Below, piece after piece: positions 44,125 through 54,045 of a stretch of DNA of 64,000 bases. Source of the DNA: Acidobacteriota bacterium (GTDB lineage: Bacteria > Acidobacteriota > Terriglobia > Terriglobales > Acidobacteriaceae); NCBI GenBank assembly GCA_018268915.1, contig JAFDVQ010000006.1, positions 434,001-498,000 of the forward strand, in the 5' to 3' direction. The notes beneath the pieces are model-generated. The model was not told the DNA's origin. It worked only from the letters and a program-made list of their open reading frames with translations, and made no database searches. Every line of letters starts with the position of its first letter. The stretch's first letter is position 1. The position numbers and the translations under genes were made by a program.

Positions 44125-45480
44125 CTAGCGGGTGCCGGAAGGAGCCGGAGTGGCGGGCTGCGATGCCGGTGCGGCGGGTTGCGCGGAGCTGGGCGTGAAT
44201 GCCTTCAAAGCATCCAGATTGGCTTGAACCTTCTGCCACTTGCCCTTGTCTTTTTTGCTGTCGGCGGGAGCGGGAGAATTGCCGTAGAAGCCGACAATGT
44301 TCTTTTGCAGCTCGGGGCTGGTTGCGCCAAACTTTTTGTCGGCGAGTTGGGAGAGCATCTTTGCGTATGTGTCGTCGGCGAGGCTGTACTCTCCGGCCGC
44401 GGTAGCTTTGCCGCTGTCAAGATCGTTGTCGGGAAGTTGCAGGGACTTCTTTTTCACGTTGCCGAGCAGCACGCCATAGTGGTCGACGGTCTTGTTGATG
44501 CTGGTGAAGTAGAGGTTCTCGGTCTTAGGCGTGGGGACGTTGAAGTCCAGCGCCTTGAGGGGTCCGACCTTGGGGATCAGCTTGAGTACCAGGGCCAGGA
44601 ATCGCGTGCCGAACCCAGCATGCTGATAGTTCTTGCCCCATGACTTTTCGTAGTCCGCCCGCGAGAGACGGTAGAGGAATTTCTGTTTCTGGAAGTTCGG
44701 CACCTCGCGCATGATCTCTTTCTTGTGAGTTTTGAGAGCGACCTGAGTCATGTGGGGAATGAGCGAACTGACGGAGTAACGGAATGAACCGATGGCCAGG
44801 TCTTCATGCGGGACTACGTCTTTCAACTGCATGCCATAGACGACGGGAAAGACGCGCTCCAGCAACTCTTTCGAGACCTGAAAGCCGATGAAGTCGTGAT
44901 ACTGCTGGGGGGCGTAGCGCTCTTTGGCTACCTGCGCCATGTCGAAGCCGAACTCGGTGCGGATGTGCGCGGTTTTGTCCTGCGCGTAAAGGACGATGGG
45001 GCCGAACTTGGCGCGCAGCTTGGGATAGGTGATGGCGACTGCTTCGTTAACTGCTGGATGGCCGGTGACGTCAGCCGCGTAATGCGAGAGCGCGCCTAAA
45101 GCGAAGGCGTACTCGTCGGCGGTCTGGCTCTGCTTGATGAGCTCCTCGACGAAGTCGCCGCTGCGCACGTAATGAACGAGATCACTGAACTGCTTGTTGC
45201 CGAATGGATAATATCCCATGTCCTGAATGACCGCACCGCCGTACGCATAGGCGTGCGCTTCGCGCATCTGATCGTCGGTGAGGCCCGGGTAGCGCGCCAG
45301 GATCATGGGGCGAAGATGGTCGTTCCACATCAGATCGATGAGCTCTTCGTGGGTGAGAACCGAGTAGGCGTGGGTAGTTCCGGAGCTAACGATCAAGACG
45401 ATGGCGACCGCGACGCAACGAGAAGCCGGGCCGAAGAGGACTTTACGGAAAAGCTCGCGGAGGCTGAATAGTTTAGGCAT
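44125..45480 (-). CDS. Secreted zinc-dependent phospholipase C-like protein
   Basis: 451 residues with a signal peptide (after a basic N-terminus, CVAVAIVLIVSSGTTHA). The mature part matches the zinc-dependent phospholipase C / S1-P1 nuclease-like fold: YSVLTHEELIDLMW at the mature N-terminus, then ALGALSHYAADVTGHPAVN with the metal-binding His/Asp residues, and HIRTEFGFD. The C-terminal ~100 residues are helical and end in an alanine/proline/serine-rich tail. Family members hydrolyse phospholipids, but acidobacterial proteins are untested. It precedes the ABC-F gene on the same strand. Confidence 0.82.
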   Translation of the reverse strand: MPKLFSLRELFRKVLFGPASRCVAVAIVLIVSSGTTHAYSVLTHEELIDLMWNDHLRPMILARYPGLTDDQMREAHAYAYGGAVIQDMGYYPFGNKQFSDLVHYVRSGDFVEELIKQSQTADEYAFALGALSHYAADVTGHPAVNEAVAITYPKLRAKFGPIVLYAQDKTAHIRTEFGFDMAQVAKERYAPQQYHDFIGFQVSKELLERVFPVVYGMQLKDVVPHEDLAIGSFRYSVSSLIPHMTQVALKTHKKEIMREVPNFQKQKFLYRLSRADYEKSWGKNYQHAGFGTRFLALVLKLIPKVGPLKALDFNVPTPKTENLYFTSINKTVDHYGVLLGNVKKKSLQLPDNDLDSGKATAAGEYSLADDTYAKMLSQLADKKFGATSPELQKNIVGFYGNSPAPADSKKDKGKWQKVQANLDALKAFTPSSAQPAAPASQPATPAPSGTR

Positions 45481-45584
45481 CGATCTGACTTTCTATAACC
45501 GGCAAAAAACGCGCTCGAACTCTAAGAGAAACTTCAGGGTTCGATGCCTGGCGGAGACTCGACGTTGTACTCGGGTCCGCTAGC

Positions 45585-46154
45585 TTATGGGCGGAGGTCG
45601 ACAGGCGTTCCGACCGGCACAAGCGTGAAAACCTCGTCGATCTCTTCATCTGTAACGGCGATACACCCGAGCGTCCAGTCGAACAGGCGATGGCGGGCGC
45701 CAACCCAGCCTTTGCCGTTGGGAAGGCCGTGGATCATGATGGCACCACCAGGAGGAACTCCAAGTCGGGCAGCTCGCCTGCGGTCTGCGGCGTCGGGGTA
45801 GGAGACGTGCAGGGCCTTGTGATATTTGCTGTGCTCGTACTTCGCGTCGATGATGTAGTGTCCTTCCGGCGTGCGGGCGTCGCCTTCCCGCTGCTTGGGA
45901 GGAAGTCCACCCTGGCCGAGAGCGACCTTGTAGGTTCTGATCACCTTGCCGCCTGCGAGAAGCTCCATGACGTGCTCTTTCTTCAGGATCAGGATCGCCT
46001 CGGCTTTGTCCTGACGTTGGGCTGCCGAGGCGGTCTGGAGCGCATAGATGGAGACGGAGTTTGCGACAAGAGTTGTTGCGATGGCAGCGAGCAGAACGGA
46101 CATCCTAATCTTGCGGAGAAGCCGGCCGGCTAGCATGCGGAAACTGTAAATCAT
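45585..46154 (-). CDS. L,D-transpeptidase (YkuD domain)
   Basis: 189 residues from ATG 46154 (GTG 46169 upstream is also possible). A membrane/signal segment (RMSVLLAAIATTLVANSVSIYAL) is followed by the YkuD domain that forms 3-3 peptidoglycan cross-links or attaches lipoproteins. The active site is His142-Gly143 in MIHGLPNGKGW and Cys164 in WTLGCIAV. Position 161, usually serine in the S-x-G-C motif, is threonine; this is seen in some homologues. Cys and His are intact, so the enzyme should be active. Ends 105 bp before the phospholipase gene on the same strand. Confidence 0.9.
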   Translation of the reverse strand: MIYSFRMLAGRLLRKIRMSVLLAAIATTLVANSVSIYALQTASAAQRQDKAEAILILKKEHVMELLAGGKVIRTYKVALGQGGLPPKQREGDARTPEGHYIIDAKYEHSKYHKALHVSYPDAADRRRAARLGVPPGGAIMIHGLPNGKGWVGARHRLFDWTLGCIAVTDEEIDEVFTLVPVGTPVDLRP

Positions 46155-46263
46155 TCCTCTGCGATGCACGTCGGCAAGGGCCTCACTTGGCGGCTGTATG
46201 GCCGCTCATGTAAAACAGGCGACGGGACGAAGGGCGTCTTCGCCGAACGATCCTCGGTTTTTC

Positions 46264-46962
46264 ATGAATAAGGTCTACCAAAATTCGAAGGCTGCGCTGG
46301 ACGGCATTGTACGCGATGGCATGCTGCTGGCGGTGGGCGGGTTTGGCCTGTGCGGCGTGCCCGAAGAACTGATCCTCGCTCTGCGTGATTGGGGTGTGCG
46401 CGAGTTGACGATTGCGAGCAATAATGCGGGCGTCGACGGGGCTGCGCTTGGACTTCTTTTGGCGAGCCGGCAAATTAAGAAAATGATTTCGAGCTACGTT
46501 GGGGAGAATGTCGAGTTCGAGCGGCAGTTTCTGGCGGGCGAGATTGAAGTTGAGTTCTGTCCGCAGGGAACCCTTGCGGAGCGGCTGCGCGCGGGCGGTG
46601 CGGGCATTCCGGGGTTCTATACGCGGACGGGGATTGGGACGATTATCGCCGAGGGGAAAGAGCACAAGGAGTTCGACGGGAAGACGTACATCCTTGAGCG
46701 GGGAATCCAGGCTGACCTGGCGCTGGTGAAGGCATGGAAGGCGGATACGCAGGGGAATTTGATTTATCGACGGACGGCAAGGAACTTCAATCCGAATGCG
46801 GCCACATGCGGAAAGATCACGGTTGCAGAGGTGGAGCATCTGGTTGAGCCGGGCGAACTGGATCCGGACGAGATTCACACGCCGGGGATCTTCGTTCATC
46901 GCATCGTTCACGTTCCGAATCCGTTGAAACGGATCGAGAAGAAGACCACGAGAGAAGGCTGA
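46264..46962 (+). CDS. 3-oxoacid CoA-transferase subunit A
   Basis: 232-residue alpha subunit of a family I CoA-transferase, which moves CoA from succinyl-CoA to acetoacetate or a similar acid. The glycine motif [14 protein letters not shown] (about 23-36) and the conserved ASNNAGVDG and [21 protein letters not shown] blocks identify it. ATG 46264 is chosen because homologues start with MNKVY-like sequence; an ATG 22 codons upstream is in frame. No strong ribosome-binding site is visible before it. Subunit B follows 4 bp after the stop. Confidence 0.94.
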   Translation: MNKVYQNSKAALDGIVRDGMLLAVGGFGLCGVPEELILALRDWGVRELTIASNNAGVDGAALGLLLASRQIKKMISSYVGENVEFERQFLAGEIEVEFCPQGTLAERLRAGGAGIPGFYTRTGIGTIIAEGKEHKEFDGKTYILERGIQADLALVKAWKADTQGNLIYRRTARNFNPNAATCGKITVAEVEHLVEPGELDPDEIHTPGIFVHRIVHVPNPLKRIEKKTTREG

Positions 46963-46966
46963 CCGG

Positions 46967-47599
46967 ATGCCCTGGACACGCAATCAGATGGCGGCGCGCG
47001 CAGCGAAGGAACTGCAGGATGGGTTCTATGTGAACCTTGGCATCGGGATTCCGACGCTTGTGGCGAACTTCATTCCGGAGGGCGTGACGGTGACGCTGCA
47101 GTCGGAAAACGGACTGCTGGGTATGGGCCCGTACCCGCGTGAGGCCGAGATCGATGCCGATCTGATTAATGCGGGCAAGGAGACGGTGACGTTTGTTCCT
47201 GGGGCTGCGACATTTTCGAGCGCGGACTCGTTTGCGATGATTCGTGGCGGGCACATCGATCTGGCGATTCTGGGAGCGATGCAGGTTTCAGAGCGTGGGG
47301 ACCTGTCGAACTGGATGATTCCGGGCAAGCGGGTAAAGGGGATGGGTGGCGCGATGGACCTGGTTTCGGGCGTGCGCCGCGTGATCGCGCTGATGGAACA
47401 TACAACGCCTGACGGTGGACACAAGCTTCTGCGCGAGTGCTCCCTACCGCTCACGGGCAGCGCCGTTGTGCATCGGGTGATTACGGATTTGTGCGTGATG
47501 GATGTGACGGAGCGAGGGTTCGAGGTTTTCGAACTGGCCGAGGGTGTTTCGCGTGAACAGGTGCAGGAGCGTACGGGGGCACCAGTGCTCTTCCGGTGA
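46967..47599 (+). CDS. 3-oxoacid CoA-transferase subunit B
   Basis: 210-residue beta subunit carrying the catalytic glutamate, Glu47 in [12 protein letters not shown], which forms the CoA thioester. [15 protein letters not shown] near the N-terminus and [14 protein letters not shown] in the middle are family hallmarks. A+B together are full-length SCOT-type. Converges with the enoyl-CoA hydratase gene 3 bp away. With HMG-CoA lyase and the tyrosine operon both giving acetoacetate, this enzyme could feed it into central metabolism as acetoacetyl-CoA. Confidence 0.95.
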   Translation: MPWTRNQMAARAAKELQDGFYVNLGIGIPTLVANFIPEGVTVTLQSENGLLGMGPYPREAEIDADLINAGKETVTFVPGAATFSSADSFAMIRGGHIDLAILGAMQVSERGDLSNWMIPGKRVKGMGGAMDLVSGVRRVIALMEHTTPDGGHKLLRECSLPLTGSAVVHRVITDLCVMDVTERGFEVFELAEGVSREQVQERTGAPVLFR

Positions 47600-47602
47600 G
47601 AA

Positions 47603-48394
47603 TCAGGATGCGGGGCTTTTCTTCCAGCTGGGTTTTCTCTTCTCTAAAAAGGCGCTGACGCCTTCGCGAAAATCAGCTGTTTCCCGGGATGCAGCGTTTG
47701 CTTCAAGAGCTGCGACGATCGCGGCATCGAGCCATGCGCGGTTTTGCGCAGCAAGCAACTGTTTGGTTGCGCTTAAAGCCTGAGGGCTGTTGGCGAGCAG
47801 CGTTTCGGCCAGGGTCTGAGCGCGGGTCATCAGCTCACTGTGGGATACGACTTCGTTTACCAGCCCGATCTGATGGGCTTCAGCTGCGTCGAAGAGACGC
47901 CCCGTGAGGAGAAGATCGCGGGATCGCTTCTCGCCCACCTGGAGAGAGAGGAAGGCCGAAACCAGTGCCGGAACAAAGCCGATGCGGACCTCGGTAAATC
48001 CGAACTTCGAGGACGGCGTTGCCAGCGTGAAGTCTGATGTCATCGCGAGACCTGTACCGCCTGCGATGGCGGGACCGTGCACAGCGGCGATTGTAGGTAT
48101 CGGCAGCTCATAGAGCGACAGGAATAGCCGGGCGATACGCTCGGCATCCGTGCGATGATCGGCCGCGGTTTTGTTGCTCATGGCCTGCAGCTCGGAGAGT
48201 TCCAGTCCCGAACAGAAGGCTTCCCCGGCGCCGGTCAGAATGAGTACGCGCCACTCGCTACGAGCGGTTTCTTCCAAAACCTCGATCAGCTCCGCCTGCA
48301 TTTCGGAGGTCATGGCGTTGCGGCGATCGGGGCGATTGAGAGTGATGGTGCGGATCGGAGGATTGTCTTCAACGAGAATTGTTTTGTAGTTCAA
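47603..48394 (-). CDS. Enoyl-CoA hydratase/isomerase (methylglutaconyl-CoA hydratase-like)
   Basis: 263-residue crotonase-fold enzyme. Oxyanion-hole segments are AFCSGLEL (about 59-66) and GPAIAGGTGLA (107-117); one catalytic glutamate is Glu135 in GFTEVRIGF. The second glutamate position near residue 115 is not obvious, as in methylglutaconyl-CoA hydratases, which makes LiuC-like activity in leucine breakdown plausible. It starts at TTG 48394, supported by GGAGG 5 bp upstream. Downstream in the cluster run that includes HMG-CoA lyase, 27 bp after it. Confidence 0.88.
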   Translation of the reverse strand: MNYKTILVEDNPPIRTITLNRPDRRNAMTSEMQAELIEVLEETARSEWRVLILTGAGEAFCSGLELSELQAMSNKTAADHRTDAERIARLFLSLYELPIPTIAAVHGPAIAGGTGLAMTSDFTLATPSSKFGFTEVRIGFVPALVSAFLSLQVGEKRSRDLLLTGRLFDAAEAHQIGLVNEVVSHSELMTRAQTLAETLLANSPQALSATKQLLAAQNRAWLDAAIVAALEANAASRETADFREGVSAFLEKRKPSWKKSPAS

Positions 48395-48421
48395 AACTTC
48401 CTCCGGTCACGTGGCTGATGC

Positions 48422-49294
48422 TTACTGAATAGGCGATCCGAAGCGGCTCGAGATTTCGCAGCTGGCCACGACCAGATCATCGATTCCGCGAATATCAGGC
48501 ACGGCAGCTCCGCAGTGCCGCAGTTCTTCAACCAGGACTTCTGTGGAAAGGTTGCCGACGAGGACATCCTGCGCAAACGGGCATCCGCCGAGGCCACCGA
48601 TGGCAGAATCGAAACGCCGGCATCCTGCTTCGTATGCCGCTCGAACGCGTTCTGCTGTTTCGTCGGGACGCGCGTGAAGGTGAGCACCGATGTCGAGACC
48701 GCGATATTGACCGATGACAGCTGAGAGTACCTGCCGGATCTGATCTGGCTTTGCGAGGCCGACGGTATCGGCGAGGGATATCTGAGTAACGCCGCACTCG
48801 GCGATGAGGTCGCAGGCCTGAAGCACCTCGTCGATGTTCCACTCATCTCCATAGGGATTTCCAAACGCCATCGAGACATATGCGACCACGTCCCGGCCCT
48901 CAGTCTCGGCGAGGGTGTAGATGGCCTGCAACGCGTCGAGGGCCTGCTCGAGGGTCTGGTGCTGATTGCGGCGAAGGAACTCCGGCGATATCGAGTAGGG
49001 GAATCCCAGAGTGGAAACTGCATCGTTGACGACCGCTCGCTGCGCACCCTTCTCGTTCACGACGATGCCGATGATCTCGACGCCTGAAGGAAGAGAGAGT
49101 TGCGAGAGGACCTGTTCGGAGTCTGCCATCTGCGGCACCGCGCCGGGCGAGACGAAGCTGACGGCATCGATGTGCGTGAATCCGGCGTCAATGAGTTTGC
49201 GCAGGTAATCGGCCTTTACGTCGGGCGAGATGTGATTCGGTAGTCCCTGCCATGCATCCCGCGGGCACTCGATGATTTTGACTTCATTCGTCAT
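48422..49294 (-). CDS. Hydroxymethylglutaryl-CoA lyase
   Basis: 290-residue TIM-barrel lyase cleaving HMG-CoA to acetyl-CoA and acetoacetate, the last step of leucine breakdown. The HMGL signature cysteine is in AIGGLGGCPFAQ and the metal ligands in GAHLHARPD (the H-x-H pair). At the N-terminus the usual RDGLQNE reads RDAWQGL; Arg12, Asp13 and Gln16 of the catalytic set are kept. ATG 49294 is chosen over TTG 49303. It is 22 bp after the acyl-CoA dehydrogenase gene. Homocitrate-synthase relatives lack the GGLGGCP motif, so lyase is the better call. Confidence 0.9.
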   Translation of the reverse strand: MTNEVKIIECPRDAWQGLPNHISPDVKADYLRKLIDAGFTHIDAVSFVSPGAVPQMADSEQVLSQLSLPSGVEIIGIVVNEKGAQRAVVNDAVSTLGFPYSISPEFLRRNQHQTLEQALDALQAIYTLAETEGRDVVAYVSMAFGNPYGDEWNIDEVLQACDLIAECGVTQISLADTVGLAKPDQIRQVLSAVIGQYRGLDIGAHLHARPDETAERVRAAYEAGCRRFDSAIGGLGGCPFAQDVLVGNLSTEVLVEELRHCGAAVPDIRGIDDLVVASCEISSRFGSPIQ

Positions 49295-49316
49295 GCGATT
49301 CAATTGCTGAAGAAGC

Positions 49317-50507
49317 TTAGCCGCGCGATGGATAGACCTTGAGAATTTCGCGCGCGATGACCATGCGCTGAATTTCGCTGGTACCTTCGCCGATGGTGCA
49401 GAGCTTCACGTCTCGATAATACTTCTCGGCGGGGTAGTCTTTGATGAATCCATAGCCGCCGAAGAGCTGAACGGCATCATCGCAGATGCGGACTGCGACT
49501 TCGCTTGAGAACAGCTTAGCCATGGATGATTCGCGCGTGACTTTGCGGCCGGAATCTTTGAGGACGGCGGCGCGCTGGGTGAGAAGACGCGCGGCGTCTA
49601 GTTCCGTGGCCATGTCGGCGAGCTTCCACTGAATCCCCTGGAACTCGGCGATGCTCTTGCCGAACTGTCGACGCTCTTTGACGTACTTAAGTGCTGCGTC
49701 GAGTGCGCCGCGGCCGATTCCGAGAGCCAGGGCCGCGATGGAGATGCGGCCGCCATCGAGCACGCGCATGGCGTCGACGAAGCCCTCGCCTTCGACGCCG
49801 ACGAGATTTTCTTCGGGAATCTCGCAGTCTTCGAAGATTAGCTCGCTGGTGTCGCTGGCGCGGAGACCGAGCTTGTTTTCTTTTTTGCCGGCGCGGAAAC
49901 CTTTGGTTCCCTTCTCGACGACGAAGGCAGAGAGGCCGTGCGTGCCTTTGCTCTTATCGGTGGAGGCAATGACAACGGCGCAGTCGGCATAGTGGCCGTT
50001 GGTGATAAAGGTTTTGTTGCCGTTTAAGACGTAGCGGTCACCTTTCTTGAGGGCGGTCGTGCGCGAGTTGCTGGCGTCGGATCCGGCTCCGGGCTCAGTA
50101 AGGCCCCAGGCACCGATCCACTCGCCGGTGGCGAGCTTGGAGACGTACTTCTTCCTCTGCGCATCATTGCCGGCGAGGAAGATGTGGTTGGTGCAAAGCG
50201 AATTGTGCGCGGCGACGATGATGCCGACGGAGCCGTCAACGGCGGAGAGTTCTTCGATAGCGAGCACGTAGTCAACATAGCCGAGGCCGGAGCCATTGAG
50301 CTCCGGCGGGAAGATTACGCCCAGCAGGCCCATTTGTCCGAGTTTCTTCACGACATCGAGTGGAAACTCGCTGGCTTCGTCCCACTTCATCACGTTGGGC
50401 GCGATTTCGCGAGCGGCGAAGTCGCGGATCTCGCGGCGAAGTTGCTCCTGCTCTTCGGTCAGAACAAATGGATAGAGGCTATCGGTTATTTCGAGCTCGA
50501 CGCTCAT
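49317..50507 (-). CDS. Acyl-CoA dehydrogenase (short/branched-chain type)
   Basis: 396-residue FAD enzyme oxidising an acyl-CoA to the 2-enoyl-CoA. ATG 50507 has AGGAG 6 bp upstream. Domains: helical N-terminus, beta domain with [13 protein letters not shown], helical C-terminus with [21 protein letters not shown]. The catalytic glutamate is Glu374 in [11 protein letters not shown], the site used by short- and medium-chain enzymes; isovaleryl-CoA dehydrogenases have Gly-Ala-Gly there and a glutamate elsewhere. So within this leucine-like cluster it may prefer 2-methylbutyryl-, butyryl- or isobutyryl-CoA. Confidence 0.92.
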   Translation of the reverse strand: MSVELEITDSLYPFVLTEEQEQLRREIRDFAAREIAPNVMKWDEASEFPLDVVKKLGQMGLLGVIFPPELNGSGLGYVDYVLAIEELSAVDGSVGIIVAAHNSLCTNHIFLAGNDAQRKKYVSKLATGEWIGAWGLTEPGAGSDASNSRTTALKKGDRYVLNGNKTFITNGHYADCAVVIASTDKSKGTHGLSAFVVEKGTKGFRAGKKENKLGLRASDTSELIFEDCEIPEENLVGVEGEGFVDAMRVLDGGRISIAALALGIGRGALDAALKYVKERRQFGKSIAEFQGIQWKLADMATELDAARLLTQRAAVLKDSGRKVTRESSMAKLFSSEVAVRICDDAVQLFGGYGFIKDYPAEKYYRDVKLCTIGEGTSEIQRMVIAREILKVYPSRG

Positions 50508-50602
50508 GTTGGCTCCTGTTCGTCTGGGGAATTGACGCCAGCCCATAATGCTGACTGGGTAAGATGCCGTGTTTTGTTTGTTCGTCCAAAATGACGGGCC
50601 CG

Positions 50603-52336
50603 TTAGGTTTGCAAGACTCCGGGGTTGAACTTCGGAACTTCGGGATTCATGGCACAGGCCTCAAGCGCGGTGATGAGGACTTCGCGCGTTTTAGCCGGAT
50701 CGATGATGGCGTCGATCCAGAGGCGCGCGGCGCCGTAGCGTGGATCAGCCTGAGCATCGTAGGTTGACTTGATCTCGTCGTAGAGTGCGGCCCGGTCAGT
50801 GTCGGAGAGGACCTTGCCGCCTCGTTCGACTTGTTTCGCACGAACTTCTGCGAGAGTGCCTGCCGCGGAAGCGCCGCTCATGACTGCGTATCGGGCAGTC
50901 GGCCAGGCAAAGAGGAAGCGAGGGTCATAGGCCTTGCCGCACATTGCGTAATGGCCTGCACCGAAGCTGCCGCCGATGATGACGGCGATCTTGGGAACGA
51001 CGCTGGTGCTGACGGCGGAGACCATCTTGGCTCCGGCGCGAATGATGCCGGACCACTCGGCGTCTTTGCCGACCATGAAGCCATTGACGTCGTGCAGGAA
51101 GACCAGCGGGACGAGATTCTGATTGCAGTCCATGATGAAGCGCGCCGCTTTCTGTGCGCCCTCGGTATATATGACGCCGCCGACCTCGATTCGCTTTGCC
51201 CCGGCCGATGGGCCCATGGCGACAACCTGATTCTGATTTGTCTTTTGATTGGCGACGATGCCGATCGCGTAGCCGCCAATGCGCGCGTAACCGCAGAGGA
51301 CGGTGCGGCCGAACTCTTCCTTGTACTCGTCGAACTCGCTGCGATCGACGATGCGCGCGATGACTTCATGCATGTCGTAGACGTTGCTGTTGCCGGGAGC
51401 GGGATTCAGCAATCCGTATACGTCATCGATCGCGTACTTCGGCGCGTCCTGTTTGGGATCGTACGGAGTGCGGCTAAATCGATCTGCCGAAGAAGATGCG
51501 GTCGGCCGCGCGCCGAACTTGTCAACGAGAGAACGCATGCGGGCGAGGCAGTGATGGTCGTCGGGCTCTTTGAAGTCGACGGTGCCGGAGATTTCGGCGT
51601 GCATCGCGGCTCCGCCCAGTTCTTCGGGGTCGGTCTTCTGGCCGATTGCGGCCTGCACGAGAGAGGGACCGGCGAGGAAGAGACCGGAGCCTTCCGTCAT
51701 GAGGACGGTGTCGGTCATGACGGGGAGATAAGCGCCGCCGGCGACGCACATGCCCATGATGGCGGTGATCTGCGGGATGCCGAGCGAACTCATGACGGCG
51801 TTGTTGCGGAAGACGCGGCCGAAGTCGTCGGTGTCAGGGAAGACGTCCTCCTGCAAGGGGAGAAAGACGCCGGCTGAGTCGACGAGGTAGAGAGTGGGGA
51901 TGCGATTCTCGAGGGCAATGTTCTGAGCGCGAAGGACTTTCTTCGCGGTCATGGGGAAGAAGGCACCAGCCTTAACGGTGGCGTCGTTGGCGATGATCAT
52001 GCACAGGCGGCCGTTGACGCGACCGAGACCTGTGACGACTCCGGCACCAGGGGCGCCGCCATACTCTCCGTACATCTCGAATGCAGCCCAGAGGCCGAGC
52101 TCGAGAAACTGGCTGCCCTTGTCGAGAAGGATGTCCATTCGCTCGCGAACGGTCAGGCGCTTTTTGGCATGCTGGGCCGAAGCGGCTTTGTCGCCGCCAC
52201 CTTTGCGGATCGTCTCTTCCTGTACGCGGATCTGTTTGAGAACTTCGATCAGAGCGGTGCGATTGGACTTCGCGCGGGGGGAATTGGGATCAAAGGTGGA
52301 TTCGATCACGTTTTGGAGCTTGGGGCTTTCGGCCAT
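50603..52336 (-). CDS. Acyl-CoA carboxylase beta subunit (methylcrotonyl-CoA carboxylase-like)
   Basis: 577-residue carboxyltransferase subunit that would carboxylate 3-methylcrotonyl-CoA (or propionyl-/geranyl-CoA) using CO2 carried on biotin. Two crotonase-like halves are visible: the N-half with [18 protein letters not shown] and [16 protein letters not shown], the C-half with [18 protein letters not shown] and [25 protein letters not shown]. These are typical of MccB. The partner subunit with biotin carboxylase and biotin-carrier domains is not in the window. First gene in transcription order of the - strand catabolic set; 95 bp before the acyl-CoA dehydrogenase gene. Confidence 0.92.
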   Translation of the reverse strand: MAESPKLQNVIESTFDPNSPRAKSNRTALIEVLKQIRVQEETIRKGGGDKAASAQHAKKRLTVRERMDILLDKGSQFLELGLWAAFEMYGEYGGAPGAGVVTGLGRVNGRLCMIIANDATVKAGAFFPMTAKKVLRAQNIALENRIPTLYLVDSAGVFLPLQEDVFPDTDDFGRVFRNNAVMSSLGIPQITAIMGMCVAGGAYLPVMTDTVLMTEGSGLFLAGPSLVQAAIGQKTDPEELGGAAMHAEISGTVDFKEPDDHHCLARMRSLVDKFGARPTASSSADRFSRTPYDPKQDAPKYAIDDVYGLLNPAPGNSNVYDMHEVIARIVDRSEFDEYKEEFGRTVLCGYARIGGYAIGIVANQKTNQNQVVAMGPSAGAKRIEVGGVIYTEGAQKAARFIMDCNQNLVPLVFLHDVNGFMVGKDAEWSGIIRAGAKMVSAVSTSVVPKIAVIIGGSFGAGHYAMCGKAYDPRFLFAWPTARYAVMSGASAAGTLAEVRAKQVERGGKVLSDTDRAALYDEIKSTYDAQADPRYGAARLWIDAIIDPAKTREVLITALEACAMNPEVPKFNPGVLQT

Positions 52337-52420
52337 TCGTCACTCACGCAAACCTGCAGACTATAGCACCTTGGATGGTACCTGCGTCCATAGCGTCATG
52401 GGCGCTATGAGGACACCAGA

Positions 52421-53854
52421 TTAGCTGGAAACCTTGGAACGCGCTCCGCGCCAGTAGAGGATCAAGCCCAGGAGAATCGAGACGGCCGTGCCGCCGATGA
52501 GCTTCATCTCGAATCCGAGTTTGTTGACGGACTCGCCGGGCGGGATGGCGGAGACGATGATGCCGAGGAGGACGACGGTGAAGCCGAGCCCACCACAGAT
52601 CCAGGTTCCCGCGGTTCCGCCGGGGATGAGCACGGCGTGAGGATTGCTGCCGCGGTCTCTGCGATAGGCAAGCTTGATGACCGCGCCGAACATGTAGAGG
52701 AAGGGGATGAAGTAAAGAATGATGGCCGCATCGATGAGGAACTGATAGGCCTCGATGACGGTGGGGCTTTTGATCTGGCTGACAAGGAGAATCAGTCCCG
52801 AGACGACGGCCTGAACAAGGATGGAGATGTAGGGGGTCTTCCATTTCGGATGAATCTTGCCAAACGCGGCGGGGAGATAGCGGTCGATGCCGACGACGAA
52901 CGGGACGCGAGCGATTCCTGCGACGGTGCTGCCGACTCCGCCCGCATTTCCGAACGTGACGAGGACTGCGGCTAGGACACCGAGGAAGCCGATGCGAAGA
53001 GCCATGGAGCCGATGGTGATGGCGCTGAAGACTCCGCTTTGCGGATCGACGTTTGCGGCGGGTATGAGGGTCAGGATCGCGAAGGTTCCGGCGATGTACA
53101 TGAGAGCGATCATTGCGCCTGCTCCGAAGACGGCGCGCGGGAGGGTTCGCTGGGGGTCGCGGACCTCTTCGCTCATTGCCGAGACCAGTTCAAGGCCGGT
53201 GAAGGCGAAGGCGATTTGCGACCAGAAGTTGACGGTGTCCCAGTTCCAGCTCGGCATCATGTTCTGAAGGGTGAAATGAGTGGCGCTTCCGCTTCGCATG
53301 CCTACGATCAAAGCGACGACGGCTAGGATGACGAGCGGGACGTAGGTGCCTACGCCGCCGGCATTCTGCAGCCATTTGCCGATGTTGAGGCCGATGATGT
53401 TCAAGACGACGGCGACGAGGAGCAGGCCGAGGGAGACGGTGAGGAGGAAGGTGCGGTCGTGCGCGAGGACTGCGCCGCGGCCGCCCATAATGTACGCAGC
53501 CATGGAAGCGCTCGCGAGGAGAAGCCCTGGAAAATAGAAGACAGTGTAGATCCAGTAGGTCCAGCCGGCGATGAAGCCGTGGAAGTCGCCGAAGGCCTCT
53601 TTCGACCAGGCGTAGAGGCCTCCCTCGTGAGGAAAGCGCGAGGAGAGCTCGTTAATAACTAGCGCGCCGGGGACAAAGAAAAAGACGGCGGCAAGGACCC
53701 AGAGGCTGATGGAGGAGGTGCCGTTGTGTCCGGCGGCCGCGATCCAGCGCGGGCCGAGGACGGTGGCGATGTTGAAGAGCAGCACATCCCAGAAGCCCAT
53801 GGTTTTGCGGAGTTGGGATTTGGAGTCTTGCGGAGAGGGGACGGAGATCGTCAT
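52421..53854 (-). CDS. APC-family amino-acid permease
   Basis: 477-residue inner-membrane transporter with about 12 helices. The conserved APC pieces are visible: helix 1 VLLFNIATVLGPRWIAAAG, helix 3 GGLYAWSKEAFGDFHGFIAGW, and FAFTGLELVSAMSEEVRDPQRTLPRAV in helix 6 and its following loop. Substrate likely an amino acid or polyamine. It lies 84 bp before the carboxylase beta gene on the same strand, so it could supply leucine or a related amino acid to that pathway (inference). Confidence 0.9.
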   Translation of the reverse strand: MTISVPSPQDSKSQLRKTMGFWDVLLFNIATVLGPRWIAAAGHNGTSSISLWVLAAVFFFVPGALVINELSSRFPHEGGLYAWSKEAFGDFHGFIAGWTYWIYTVFYFPGLLLASASMAAYIMGGRGAVLAHDRTFLLTVSLGLLLVAVVLNIIGLNIGKWLQNAGGVGTYVPLVILAVVALIVGMRSGSATHFTLQNMMPSWNWDTVNFWSQIAFAFTGLELVSAMSEEVRDPQRTLPRAVFGAGAMIALMYIAGTFAILTLIPAANVDPQSGVFSAITIGSMALRIGFLGVLAAVLVTFGNAGGVGSTVAGIARVPFVVGIDRYLPAAFGKIHPKWKTPYISILVQAVVSGLILLVSQIKSPTVIEAYQFLIDAAIILYFIPFLYMFGAVIKLAYRRDRGSNPHAVLIPGGTAGTWICGGLGFTVVLLGIIVSAIPPGESVNKLGFEMKLIGGTAVSILLGLILYWRGARSKVSS

Positions 53855-54045
53855 GATGCTGCCTCAGCGCAGGGCTGGTCTGGAGCTTGCATAGGCGAAC
53901 ATCATAGTTGGCGCGAGGGTTGAAGGCTAGTGATCGGTATCGCTGAATTGTCATTGCCTCCAGACTGTCTTGCCTTTTCGCCCGGCAATGATGCCGCTTG
54001 ATTAGTCTCAACCCAGTCGAGATTTGCCCATAATGCCAAGGTCGC

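Noticed and set aside
50831..51877. 348-codon + strand frame opposite the carboxylase beta gene
   Set aside because: Composition (Ala/Asp/Val/Gly) is the complement of the carboxylase codons; no family resemblance.
53951..53991. 8-bp inverted repeat TCATTGCC/GGCAATGA downstream of the second orphan permease
   Set aside because: The 25-nt loop is long and no U-run follows; too weak to call a terminator.
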